DNA from: Beverwykella pulmonaria
Lineage: Eukaryota; Ascomycota; Dothideomycetes; Pleosporales; Melanommataceae
DNA length: 64,000 nucleotides
Direction: 5' to 3'
NCBI GenBank assembly: GCA_001599595.1
Contig: BCHH01000017.1
Span: 139,054 to 203,053 of the forward strand
Position 1 is the first letter of the stretch. Every line of letters starts with the position of its first letter. A program made the position numbers and the translations under genes. The notes below the pieces were generated by a model that did no database searches, was not told where the DNA came from, and saw only the letters and a program-made list of their open reading frames with translations. Below are positions 31,267-41,878 of this stretch, piece after piece.

Positions 31267-32993
31267 ATGAACGTCGAGCATCCCATTGACGATGGATATG
31301 TCCCCGTCGTCAACCGGCCGGATACGATCTTAGGTGTTACAATAACCTTTCTTGTGAGTTCTGCCGTCGATTTGTTAACCGAAGGGTCTCTCGCTCACCA
31401 CTTCACAGGGTATCGCATGTATAGCTGTAGGTTTACGCTTGCACGTCCGGCTCAGGGATCGACTATGGGGATGGGACGACATGTTCGTCTTCCTAGCAGC
31501 GGTAAGTCTGCTCCATAACTCTCCATCAGCATTAACTGACCTTCACATAGCTGGTTACAGCGATTGGCTCAAGCTTGACGTGTCTAAGTAAGTCGTACAC
31601 CTCTCTTCCATGTGACATTCTGCTCACACTTGTCTTCAGTGCCCAATACCGGCATGGGCAGGCACTTCTGGACATTAAACAAGGCTGAAGTCGTAGAATA
31701 TTTTAAAGTACGTCCAATCACCTTAGTTCTTTTATCAACCGGAAACTCACACTATCCTAGCATATATGGTCGACCAATACAACATACACAGCCAGTACCA
31801 CATTCATCAAACTCGCGATCCTGTTCCAGTACCTCCGACTTTTTGACATGCAAAACCGTGCCGCACGGATGCTGACCTGGGCCATGATTGCACTAGTCTC
31901 TTGCTGGGGCATCACCTTCTTCTTCTTGGCGCTCTTCTCCTGCACTCCTATTCAGAAGAACTGGAAATTTACATTGGAAGGAAAGTGTGTAGGGTGGGGA
32001 AGCAAGGACCCGAATATCTTCTTCGCGACTTTCGCTGCGCATAGTGCGAGTAATATGATGCTTGATATTTTGGTCCTCCTGTTGCCGATTCCGTTTCTGA
32101 GAGGGCTGAGGATGGGTGCGAAGACGCGGGTGGGACTTATTGGCTTGTTCACTATGGGTGGGATGTAAGTTCAAATCTTTCCTTTTGTGAGGCTTCCTCG
32201 CCACAATATTAACCACGCCATCAGTGTTGTCACAATCTCTGTAGCCCGTATGGTCGCCCTCTCCCTAAAGCGCGCCGGCACCGTCCCCTACTTCGACCCC
32301 ACGTTCGCTACACCCGCCATTTACCTCTTCTCTGTCCTTGAAGTCGACATCGCAATTCTCTGCGCTTCAATACCCATCTTCTGGCCTTTGGTGATCTCCC
32401 TCGCCGCCAACAAGATCCTCGTCGTCAATGAAATCGAGATCCGCACAGACCGCCGCTCGTCGCAGAACATTGGACTTGCTGAGCAGGGCAGTGGAGGAGG
32501 ATTTCTAGGGATTTCAGATATAGATGAGGGAGGGAATGGAGGGAGGCACAGCAGGATGAGCACATTGATTCACGGCTCGGACTTGAAACCCGTACGCTCC
32601 AACTCGAGAATGGGACGCTCGAATTCACGTGCTAGATACGGCGGCCACCGTCACAAATCTTCCACATCCTCGATCAACAAGAGCATGGGAATCGGAATCG
32701 GCATCGAACTCGGGCACCGTGTGTCTCAAGAATCCCAACGTAATCTCGCGCACCAGGATTCGCATGGCGCGATGTCCTTCTCCGAGTTGGGAAAACAATC
32801 GATGGATACTCCGAGGAATGGGAGTATCACACATTATCAAGATCGTTATGTCCAGGATTGGGTGGTGCCGAACTTTGATAATGGGGGGAGTGGGAGAGGA
32901 GGTGGAGGGACACGGGGGAATGGTGCAAATGCTTTCTCGACGACAGTGGAGAGTACGGTTCCGTTTGATCATGTTAGGGGGTTGGAGAAATAA
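31267..32993 (+). CDS. Fungal rhodopsin-domain integral membrane protein, six exons
   Basis: Exons 31267-31353, 31409-31501, 31551-31587 (37 nt), 31640-31707, 31761-32164 and 32225-32993 give 485 aa. Seven hydrophobic segments fill residues 20-285. Family marks are WGWDD after helix 2, TGMGRHFW, FIKLAILFQYLRLF, LFSCTPIQKNW, and a Cys in the loop (GKCVGWG) that could pair with the one before it. These define the fungal rhodopsin domain (PTH11-related, SAT4-type) proteins, which bind no retinal. The cytosolic C-terminus is Ser/Arg/Gly-rich and disordered. Plasma-membrane sensor or receptor is the usual suggestion; the ligand is unknown. Confidence 0.88.
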
Positions 32994-33998
32994 TGAAAGG
33001 GTTGTTTGGATGTAAAGTGATGGTGTTTATGTTGTTAGATACCCTGTTTGATTTATAGATTTTGTTAGGCACAATGTGCCGTGAACGAATACCCTCAATA
33101 TATGTACACTGTACGTATCACCTCTCGGTTGATCTTGTTCAGGGATTTGGATGACTGTTCGTCAAGATATGTGTTTTAGCCACCTCGTACTGTGCAATTT
33201 ATTGTCTGTCTTTGCCATGGAAAGCGTTGAGGAGAAGGCACTTGTCAAGCATACTTACCATTCACCTGGGCATGTTTTGAGTTAGCTCCAGTTAGATAAA
33301 TCTAGTAGCCAAGACTCTCCCTCACTGAGCTCCCTCAAGCACATAATTCGAACAAGCTACTCATTGGAGTCACCCTAATCCATACGTCACATCACCGGGG
33401 GAAAATCACATGAGGTTTTCCAGACCCAACTGAGGGATGTGTCTGGAGCAGCCGGGTATCTTGAGAATTGACAGGCACGGTCTCGCATAAGTTCCGCTGA
33501 ATTTAACCCCTTCATCCACAAACTTGTGAGACAAAAGTATTCACATTGTTAACATCCTGCATCATTATCGAGCTCGCCATTTCTGCCCATTCTGACCATC
33601 TGACTACGAGTTTTTTTTTAAAGAAGCTATGGAATTGTCTTACAATTTAGCCCTTCCTATTCTCATTCCCTACGACCTAAACAGCCCACCTCCATCTATA
33701 ACCAACCGCGGTCTATAGTAAGTCATCAAGAGGGAGCAAACTTCTGTTACCCGATTTCACTCTCTGCAAGAGCCAATAACGAACAGAATACCATCTGTTA
33801 TAACTAGGAACTTTGGTGGATTTTATAGCATACATCTCTACCAACAGAGTTGTCTAGCTCCTTTCATATTTGGAAAGATCTCCGAAATATGGTGGCTTAG
33901 AGTTAAGGAATGTTGCAGATGTATTTGAAATACCAGTTGCCTAGTTTAAACTCACCGGCATGCTCTTGCTTGCATGATCAGCTTTCGAATTTCGGACA
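32994..33998. other. Convergent 1-kb spacer
   Basis: Tail-to-tail spacer between the membrane protein and the 839-aa gene. It is AT-rich; no frame or RNA gene recognised. Confidence 0.45.
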
Positions 33999-36518
33999 CT
34001 ATGAAATATTCGGTACGAACATCTCTCCTTCCCACCCATACGCGCGATTCAATCTCCGTCCAAAGCGCCTTGCAGTCTTATATGGCAGCTTTCCGCTCGG
34101 GTGCGGCTCATGAAACTGTATGCTCCTCTCAACGTCCAACTTGGTGGGTCCGAATTGCCACACGCTGCCGTAGAGCTTCTCGGGCTTGAAACCAGTAGTC
34201 ACCATTGCATGCAAAAAGTCCGTCCAAGAAACTTCTCCCGGCGTCGCAGTGAGAGAGGGCGTATAAAAGAGGGTACGAAAGACTTTCAGAGCCCGGGGTT
34301 CGAGGTAGAAAATTGGTTTGTTGTTTGGCTTGTCGCCGGATGAGACAGTTTCGGTGGCTGGAGTGGACAGCGCGGGCACGCCTCTTGTCTTTGGTTTTGT
34401 GGTGGGTGATTTTGCTGTTCGTGAGCTACGGTCGATCGTGCGCTCCGTCCTAAGTTCAAGGTCGATATATAGTTCTGACAAGGGCTTCGTGATCGCGGTC
34501 ACAGCCATTTTCTGCCCCTCCTTAGTTTGCTTGTTTGGCTCAACCCACTCTGATGTTCGCTGTAGAATCCTCGATTGCGACAGTAATTGCCACAGGGCCG
34601 TGCCTTCTAACTTACTTCCCATACGAGTACGCATGTTCTGATCGACAGATGACCAGAATGCATCTAAATTATTTTCCGCAGACCGCATCGCTTCCACATT
34701 CTCCTTCGTCCGGCGCTTGTCAACTGGATAATAGAACTTCCTCCCTGCTGGCTCACCAAGCTGGACCATCTTCTTCTGATTTGGCCCATCTAGCGCAGCC
34801 ATCATAAGGCCCCAGCTAACCGTCTTTTGCGCAAACTCTTCTTTAATATCCTCTTCTTTCTCGGCGAAGGTATTCTCAAAGGTCTGTGCCCATGGCTGGT
34901 AGAGATTCAGCTGCCTAATGGCCTCACTGAACACTGCTAGATCGGATAACAAGTCAGCTATGTAAGACGATATCATTGCTTTCGCCTGTGGATCGCTTTG
35001 TACAAGACGTTCGAGCTCGTCCACGGCATTCGTCAAGCCAATCAAAAACAACGTATGGCCGTCTTCCAAGAGTGCCATAAGTAACCATATAAGTTCCGCT
35101 TGCACTTTATCTAGCTTCACATCCGCCTTCTGAATCATTTGTATCTTCGGAGAGTTTGGATCTTTCGGTGGTATACGAGCATAGAATTGGCGCAAAGGAG
35201 GCGATGCAGTTACGCAATGCTTAAGCTGGCCTTTTGGGCCTTTGGCAGCTTGGTTTAGGTAGTGCTGAAACGTGACGAGTGCGTTCAGGTACTCCGCCGG
35301 CAAGGGTTCGTCCACGGAAATGCCATTCTCGTGTTTGTGGTGAAGTACGCGAAGCTCCTTGACCTGCGCGTGAAGTTCGCTCCAAACTTCAAGTCCAATG
35401 TGGGCGTTTGTCACAACATTTCCAATGACTCGCTTCCAGAAGACATCCTCACGGCCCGTTGTCAAAAGCGGGTGGCTGCGCCCGTTCGTGTCCTTGAGCA
35501 TCTCCTGGCGATGTTCTTTGAATTCTAACAGAGTGTCGGCGAAGTATCCTGGATCTTCACGTAAGGCCCATACATGGTCTTCTGCAGCAGATCGTTTCGC
35601 TGCTATAAGGGACTCCAGCCGCACTAAGTCCATGCTAGTGGGTGCGCGATATGGAGCTTCTGCTGCCATGACAGCGAGGGAAGCGAAGCCATCAACCGTC
35701 TCTTTTGTCAACATCACCGGTGGCTGGATTGGGTACGCATCGCTCGCAAGATGGTCAGCTGGAATTTCGTGCATGATGCGCTTACAACAATCAACAAGGA
35801 AACGCATGACCCTCTGCTGTATTTGAAGTGCCATAAGCCCATGGCCTGGATTCATGCCAATGCCTAGCATCATCCACTCAAAAGCACGATCGTCCTCCTC
35901 CCAAGAAATGAGCTCGCCATAGTTTTCGGGCGACTTACGGTTGGTCAACATGATCGTATGTGAATTAAGGAAAGGCGGTACAATGGCCTTGGACACGTAA
36001 CCGAGATGCGCAGAGTCATAGTCGGCGAAGGCAAATACGTTGGGTGTATTGCGAGCGCGGGCCTGAAGAAACAGAAGGAGTGTCTTTGGTCTGGAGAGGT
36101 CTTCGAGATTGATGTTTGGCCATAAGTAGGCCTCGCGAAACTTGGTGCCAGCCTCACGCTCGAACTCAGACTCTTCCCGAAACGCTCGAAAGTCCGGCCG
36201 ATGTGTAGCAGACATCTTCGGCCATGCTGTTGACAGAGCCTCAAGTCGCTGTTTCTTCGACTTCTTCAACCAGCGTTTATGAATGGTGGGCTCGTGGCGG
36301 TCCAGTATGTCGTTTAAAAGCACCCAGTCTGTGTATATCTGGATCTTGAGGTCCCCGACTTGCTTTCTAACTTGTTCGGGAGATATCATCTTGGGGATTG
36401 GGATGGACATTCCAGGGCCTCCCCCTAGGGCGCCAAATACGCTTGCGGGATCATTCCAGTCAATCTTGTTGAGATCAGTATTAGGAAGGTCAAACTCGGG
36501 GTTGAATGCGGACGACAT
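33999..36518 (-). CDS. 839-aa fungal protein of unknown function with HicA-like C-terminus
   Basis: One exon on the minus strand. I chose the ATG at 36516-36518, which gives MSSAFNPEFDLPNT; the frame is open further upstream but has no other ATG. Residues 1-700 are largely helical, without membrane segments or a recognised domain. Residues 640-750 are polar and include a low-complexity Thr/Pro/Ser linker. The last 78 residues form a compact unit: helix ending in TTGFKPEK, then YGSVWQF, SIQFHEPHP, and a final basic helix with ARRFGRRLNRAYGW. The order helix-strand-strand-helix and the G-S-x spacing resemble the HicA (YcfA) RNA-binding fold, but the usual GSH His is Val here. The same tail is widespread at the ends of large fungal proteins, from memory of the family. 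Function unknown. Confidence 0.8.
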   Translation of the reverse strand: MSSAFNPEFDLPNTDLNKIDWNDPASVFGALGGGPGMSIPIPKMISPEQVRKQVGDLKIQIYTDWVLLNDILDRHEPTIHKRWLKKSKKQRLEALSTAWPKMSATHRPDFRAFREESEFEREAGTKFREAYLWPNINLEDLSRPKTLLLFLQARARNTPNVFAFADYDSAHLGYVSKAIVPPFLNSHTIMLTNRKSPENYGELISWEEDDRAFEWMMLGIGMNPGHGLMALQIQQRVMRFLVDCCKRIMHEIPADHLASDAYPIQPPVMLTKETVDGFASLAVMAAEAPYRAPTSMDLVRLESLIAAKRSAAEDHVWALREDPGYFADTLLEFKEHRQEMLKDTNGRSHPLLTTGREDVFWKRVIGNVVTNAHIGLEVWSELHAQVKELRVLHHKHENGISVDEPLPAEYLNALVTFQHYLNQAAKGPKGQLKHCVTASPPLRQFYARIPPKDPNSPKIQMIQKADVKLDKVQAELIWLLMALLEDGHTLFLIGLTNAVDELERLVQSDPQAKAMISSYIADLLSDLAVFSEAIRQLNLYQPWAQTFENTFAEKEEDIKEEFAQKTVSWGLMMAALDGPNQKKMVQLGEPAGRKFYYPVDKRRTKENVEAMRSAENNLDAFWSSVDQNMRTRMGSKLEGTALWQLLSQSRILQRTSEWVEPNKQTKEGQKMAVTAITKPLSELYIDLELRTERTIDRSSRTAKSPTTKPKTRGVPALSTPATETVSSGDKPNNKPIFYLEPRALKVFRTLFYTPSLTATPGEVSWTDFLHAMVTTGFKPEKLYGSVWQFGPTKLDVERSIQFHEPHPSGKLPYKTARRFGRRLNRAYGWEGEMFVPNIS

Positions 36519-37231
36519 AATTGAGAAAGCTCGTTTTTGAGAAGTAACGGACGAGAAGGCCACAAGGTCGTGCAATGTCTCGTAAGGAGAGCCAACGTGC
36601 GCTCATATATTGCTGAGTGGTTGCGCTATTGCTAGATGCTCGAGCGCGATACAATTGAACGTGTGTGTATCATCTTTCAAGTGGGTTGGACTGCGCCAAG
36701 CTTTTATTTCGCTTCAAGAATGGCCATCAGTCGATTTGGTGGAAGGCGCAGGCGGGGAATAAGCTTTGCGGCAGCAACTCTGAAACTCTTTCCTCTTCTC
36801 CCATTCCCATGCAATCGCTAGTGTATCGTCATGAGTTACTTCGCGTAATGTCTACGGGGTTGCCTGACCATGGCCCTTCAGCATCCCCGCGGGAGTGACC
36901 AAGCCAGACATAGTGTTACAAGTGTTGGGTCTATCACACACACAATCTGGCCATCAAACATTAAGCTGCTTGCCCAGGGATGAGGCTCTCATATCTCATC
37001 GATATGAGCCTAACGATCTTTTCACCTATCCTCCTTAGGATCCTACAATGCGCGACTGCAACTGTGTGTGAATAGGACACTTATAGCTACATTTGACTTC
37101 GCGAATACTGGCTGGGAGCTCAAATATCATTAACTAACATTTACCCCTCCACAGTCCCCATATCGCATGTATATTCATTCCTATCTCTAATTTGCACAAT
37201 TCCATTGCTCATCACATCTTTCTCTTCACTC
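36519..37231. other. Spacer, no gene supported
   Basis: Promoter of the 839-aa gene and 3' region of the GNAT gene. A CACACACA run lies at about 36936. No coding frame is supported. Confidence 0.45.
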
Positions 37232-38009
37232 TTACTCCAATTCTCTTCCCAACTTTTCCTCCAGAACCATCCCCCACAGCCTAAAATCTCCAAATCCACT
37301 CTTCTCCTCAGCCCACCTTGCGAGATCAATATCCACAAACCCCCTATCCCTAAAATTCCTCTTCGCGAACCACCTATGAGCCTCAGGCTCAGCTCCTATT
37401 GATAATGCCACACCAGCCTCTCTGGCCTTAGAGATGGCGAGGTCGACGAGGCGAGTACCGATACCACGGCGGCGATGGATGGGGAGGACATATATATGCG
37501 TTAGCTCTATGGGAAGGAAAGTTAGTCAGGGCTTGAGTGGGAAGGAGGGCGGAGGGGAAATGGGTGGAAAAAGGTGAGGTACCTAGATGATCCACGTCTG
37601 AAGGCATGGCAGTCTCAGACACCGCTTCCATGACCGCATTGAGAACTTCTGGATTCATGTACCCCGGAGCCTCCCCTTTTCGCTTCCCCTCTCCCGCTTT
37701 TACCTTCTCCCCATCATCTTTTGGTTTCCTTCGCGTCAGCACCAAATGCCCAACCATGCTACCCTGCTCATCAACCACTTTCCACCGCTCAGCATTCGCG
37801 GTCTCAAAACCAGAGGAGATGCCTTGGGTGTAGTGTTCATGTTGAGCGGCGTAGTTCGGCCAATCCTTGAAGAGAAGACGGTTGATAGGAAGACCAAGTT
37901 TGGAGTCTTGGACGTGCTGGACAAGGGTCGGTAGGTCGGAGCGTGTAAGAGGGAGGATGGTATATCTAGCTTCGGCGGTAGTGGTGCTGCTGGTGGTCAT
38001 ATCTTGCAT
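37232..38009 (-). CDS. GNAT-family N-acetyltransferase
   Basis: Exons 37583-38009 and 37232-37506 (GTACCT donor, CCATAG acceptor) give 233 aa from the ATG at 38009; a second ATG lies three codons on. The N-terminal half has the substrate-side fold of GNAT proteins (YTILPLTRSDLPTLVQHV). The second exon carries motif A, THIYVLPIHRRRGIG, with the acetyl-CoA pyrophosphate loop RRRGIG at 154-159. Next comes ARWFAKRNF-like motif B (EAHRWFAKRNFRDRGF). A basic, Glu-rich insert of about 25 residues sits before the intron. The acceptor substrate is unknown; related fungal proteins are stand-alone cytosolic acetyltransferases. Confidence 0.85.
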
Positions 38010-38719
38010 TTTTGTTTTCGTTTCTATACCGAAATAAGCTAGTAGCGTCTTTCCCACAATTCTTATCAGCAATTCGCTTCTTCGGGTACAGAGCTCAGGT
38101 CGTGTGCTGTCAAATATATGTCCGCGAGGGGTCAACTTGTTGTTATATCTCTTTCTCGTAGGCAACAATGTCTACATTACCGAAGTTCGACAGCAGACGA
38201 GGATCGTTGTGGGGTATGAAAAATAGGCAGACACAAAACCCCATACTGTGTACTTCTTACACGCCAAGTCGAAAGCATGACGTTCGCTGCTGAGGCTATG
38301 ATGCAATTCCGTACGCGTTTTGAGTAGGCAGCCAGGTGGAAGGAACAGCAGCGTCGAAGACAAGTCTAGAGTGGGCTTATAACCTTTCATCGTCTTCGAT
38401 AATCATTCTTTTCGCTTGACTTTCTATTGCACAAAAGGGCATTTGAAGGAGATCTTGGAATTGAGAAGCGGCCTGATATTCACAGTATCGGGTGAGATAT
38501 GTACCAGAATATAGAGAAAATGAGGAAAGGGGTTTGAATGCAGATTTGAGGCAAAGAAAAGGGACGTCCAGTCCAGTCCAGTCCAAACCATCCCCTCTAT
38601 CAAGGGGCTCAAACTTTGACCAATATACCTGTTACTTTGAATCGTATATCCCACTCAGCCCAAGTCACCACCAATACCAGTAATACACCTCCCTTCCATC
38701 ACCCGCTGATCCTACTCCC
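38010..38719. other. Spacer, no gene supported
   Basis: A short direct repeat CCAGT at 38570-38583 is the only feature of note. Frames on either strand are short and unlike proteins. Confidence 0.4.
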
Positions 38720-39640
38720 CTAAACAGTCCTCTTCCATTGCGTGTAAACCCCCAAAAGAGAGCTCACAGTGCCTGCGAGTCCCACAAAACCATCGTCAAA
38801 CGTAGCCCACCCTAACGCCGCGCTCGGAATCGTGATATCGCACAGATCACTAATGAGCTGGAGCTTGACCGCATTCGCCTCCCGCTCGACCTTCTTCTTC
38901 TCGACGACGCCCTCGCCGTCCTTTTCGCTGATGGCGGTGGCGCGCTCGCGCAGCCGGTATAGCGAGTAGATGGACGACACGATGCTGCAGGTTATACCGG
39001 TGAACCAGGCACGATAGGCTTCGCGGAGGAGGCGCTGAGAGCTGGAGAATTTGCGGATGGATGTTGCGTCGAGCTGGGCCTTGTTATCAGCATATAGCCT
39101 ACCCATAGTTGTTTGATGGAAGAAAAAGGGGTGCATGTCCCAATCACTCCATCCATCCTCAGGGGTATACATACAACAGTGGCATTATCTAACAGCATAT
39201 ACGCTGCATACCCTAACTGTCTCCCAATCGCCGTATACCTTAGCACCGGGTCGAGGGTCTTCGCATCGCTCGCGATGGCCGCCGCCCTGAAGTGCTCGAC
39301 AAACTTGCCGACACGCATTAGCTTGCGCGTCAGGCCAAATTGCTTCTTCGTCGTCTCGAACGGCGCGATGCTGGATTGTGCATGGTTTGTGCGGTAGAGG
39401 TACCAGGCGAGGAAGCGCGAGAAGTATTGAAGTGTACGCAGGACCTTGTCACGGCCGACTGAGGGGTGTTAGCTACCTGAAGTGTGAGGGGGGAGGGAGC
39501 GCGGGGGAGAGCGGCGGGGACAAGGATGGCGAGGAAAGATGGGTGACGCAGAAAAGGAGCAGAGAGACCGTACCTGTTGTCGCGATAAACTTCAGGTAAT
39601 GCGACACCGTGGGGTGATAGATCAAAGCGTCGGCAACCAT
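38720..39640 (-). CDS. PEX11: Peroxisomal membrane protein PEX11
   Basis: Exons 39574-39640, 39175-39458 and 38720-39073 give 234 aa. The family order is present: N-terminal YLKFIATT, then GRDKVLRTLQYFSRFLAWYLYR, KLMRVGKFVEHFR (the amphipathic, membrane-curving helix), then LDATSIRKF and a C-terminal hydrophobic pair with GWATFDDGFVGLAGTVSSLLG. The exon 2/exon 3 acceptor was placed at GCCCAG because it restores the conserved LDAT segment; an AAG four codons upstream is the alternative. It elongates and divides peroxisomes, acting in the peroxisomal membrane. Normal length for fungi. Confidence 0.93.
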
Positions 39641-40100
39641 GATGTCTGCTTTCTTATCGCCGACTGCAAGACTCAAGATGTAGCGTGAAGGAGAGCGATC
39701 CAGGATCAATTATAAGTGGTAACGTTGAAGACTGGCGTGTGATTTTGACGCGGTCTGGAGAGAAGTGGAGGTGAGGTGGATGTAGAAGATGCGGCGATTG
39801 TTGCGGTCGGTCCGGGGAAGCTTGTGATTTTGAGAGCATCAAAGCCGGAGACGATTCGACGACCTCGGCAAAGAAAACAATGTCACGGGATGCGCCTCGT
39901 CCAGTTTGCGCAGTTTGCGAACACGGTTGGCAATATTGCTTGCGAATATATATAATGGAAGCCTCAATATTCCGTTGAGAATCTCCTGTTGGCATGATGA
40001 TGCCCTAGATGCCTAATAATACATAGCAAAGTGGTTTTGGAGGCCCCATCCGAGCCACAGGCCCCACATTCGGTATATAAGACGCCATAACTACCCCAGT
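39641..40100. other. Spacer between PEX11 and ABD1
   Basis: PEX11 promoter and ABD1 3' region. No gene seen. Confidence 0.45.
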
Positions 40101-41513
40101 CTAGACCTTGTAGAAGCAGAAAGTATGATAGAAATCCGCGGCATCCAACTCCTCCTCTTTCGTCAGTAACCGCCCAGTTGCACGATCCCGCACACCCATC
40201 CTCTCGCTGAGCGGGCCGAGTTCAGGGTCATCCTTCTGTTCGTCCCACACCTCCCTGAATGGCTTCCGGTACTGCAGCTCCAGATTGTAGTCCTCAGCCA
40301 AAGCGCGGAACGCTTCCCAAGGCACGACGTATTCCGGGACCTCCTCGACAGCCTCCTCCAAGAAGTAAAAGTACTTCCAACCAAACGGCGGCCGGAATGC
40401 GCCATCTGCAGGTGTCTTGCCGGGAAACTTGACCCTGTAGATGCTGTTTCCCCACTCAAATCCCTCTTCCTCAACCTCACCATCTTCCTGTGCCTCGCCG
40501 CCTTCTTTCCCTTTCCCTTTGTCCTTACTGCCATCTCCTTTCTCCCCGTCAGCTGGCTCAGCCTTCTTGGGCTTCTGATCGTCCACCGGTTTCTCTGGAT
40601 CCCAATCATCCTCATCGTCACTTGGGAAAGTCGGTAGATCGTCATCCTCTTCTGCAGCTCCGTTGGTGTTGCCCACTCCGGTTCCGCTGGTCTTGTGGTG
40701 TTCTATGACCTTGGCTGACAGTACGTCTGAGTTGGGTATGCAGCCAATGAAACGGCCGCCCTTCTTGAGGGCGCCTGCAACGTTTCGCAACATACCTCGC
40801 GCCTTTTCTTCGCTCTCAAAAGCGTAGTGCATGCAAAACATCATGGTGACCATATCGAAGCCTCCGCCTCCCCATCTCTGGCTGATCGCGTTGTTTGGGC
40901 CCACGCTAGGGTCGATGCCGACTTCTTTGATGATGGGAATATCGCCCAGCCACTCCCCGAAACAATCTTTGGTGTAGAACTCGGCATGGAAGAGCGGTTG
41001 GCCTCGTCTCGCCCGTTTGCGCATCTGCTCGTATCTGTCCCTAGCTTGCTTGATCGACACATCGGCGGGATCTGCACCCACATATAGCTCGATCTTTCTC
41101 GACGACTGCCATTTCATGAGATCGCCACCCTTCCCACAGCCAATATCGAGAACCTTGAGGTGTCGTTCGTTGCCAATAAATTTTTGAATAATGGATGATT
41201 TGACCCAGTTGTTGAAACTGCGTAGGCCTTTGATCTTACTATCCGTCACACGCCACTCGCGGCCCCGCTCTGGAACCATGTTGTAATGCTGCTTGACGAC
41301 ATCGTGAACACCGCGCGAGGCTGCTTCCTGCTGTTTCAGCTTCTGTTCTTCTTGCTCTCGTTGGATTTGGCGCAGGCGGGCCGCTTCACGGTCAGCGGTG
41401 GAGAGACGAGAGCCGGCACCGGGGCGTTTTCGTTGTCGAGGTGGGGACCGCGAGGGTGATCGTGAGGGCGAGCGGGCGCGTTTCTGACCTTGCACAGGCG
41501 CGGGTCCTGCCAT
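40101..41513 (-). CDS. ABD1: mRNA cap guanine-N7 methyltransferase
   Basis: An intronless 470-aa frame. An Arg/Ser-rich, nuclear-localisation-like tail (residues 1-35) is followed by NMVPERGREWR and LRSFNNWVKSSIIQKF, then the SAM site VLDIGCGKGGDLMKW. Later cap-methyltransferase motifs are AEFYTKDCF, MFCMHYAFE, GGRFIGCIPNSD, YRVKFPGKTP, FYFLEEAVEEVPEYVVPWEAF and the C-terminal FYHTFCFYK. An acidic low-complexity insert of about 80 residues (roughly 275-360) splits the catalytic domain, as often in filamentous fungi. It methylates the guanosine cap of nascent mRNA in the nucleus and is essential. Confidence 0.97.
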   Translation of the reverse strand: MAGPAPVQGQKRARSPSRSPSRSPPRQRKRPGAGSRLSTADREAARLRQIQREQEEQKLKQQEAASRGVHDVVKQHYNMVPERGREWRVTDSKIKGLRSFNNWVKSSIIQKFIGNERHLKVLDIGCGKGGDLMKWQSSRKIELYVGADPADVSIKQARDRYEQMRKRARRGQPLFHAEFYTKDCFGEWLGDIPIIKEVGIDPSVGPNNAISQRWGGGGFDMVTMMFCMHYAFESEEKARGMLRNVAGALKKGGRFIGCIPNSDVLSAKVIEHHKTSGTGVGNTNGAAEEDDDLPTFPSDDEDDWDPEKPVDDQKPKKAEPADGEKGDGSKDKGKGKEGGEAQEDGEVEEEGFEWGNSIYRVKFPGKTPADGAFRPPFGWKYFYFLEEAVEEVPEYVVPWEAFRALAEDYNLELQYRKPFREVWDEQKDDPELGPLSERMGVRDRATGRLLTKEEELDAADFYHTFCFYKV

Positions 41514-41878
41514 CGTGGCAGGAAGTTGTGAGATGCGGGATTCGAGACGGCGTAGTCAGGCTCAGAACACTTCCCGTAATTATGCAGAAGTAGTACAAAA
41601 TCTGGTGAACGGGATTCTTGGCAGATATCCTGCCTGGGTGTTCGTGTCTGTATCACACGATTGTTGGCTGAAAGTAGAGGTGAGAGGTGAGGTAGGGAAG
41701 CCAAAGACGGAGCACAAGGTTCTTGCCGATCTTGGTAGTGCCAAGCCCGGAGCTTGGCCGCCGACGCCGACGCATCACAGCTTCCCTTCGAACTGCAGAG
41801 CCTCAATATCAACAACCTCTCTCCCGAAACGACTCCCCTCCCCCTCCACTACCTCTCCAAATCCCGACCTCTCCCAAA
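41514..41878. promoter_or_regulatory. Bidirectional promoter ABD1/RPN7
   Basis: Start codons at 41513 (minus) and 41879 (plus) leave 365 bp shared by two essential genes. No TATA element can be identified on either side. Confidence 0.5.

Noticed and set aside
36519..36575. Upstream extension of the 839-aa protein
   Set aside because: The frame is open but would start at TTG; the first ATG is at 36518.
36995..37015. Short hairpin GGCTC/GAGCC as a terminator
   Set aside because: It is a brief imperfect palindrome; intrinsic terminators of this type are not used by fungal RNA polymerase II.
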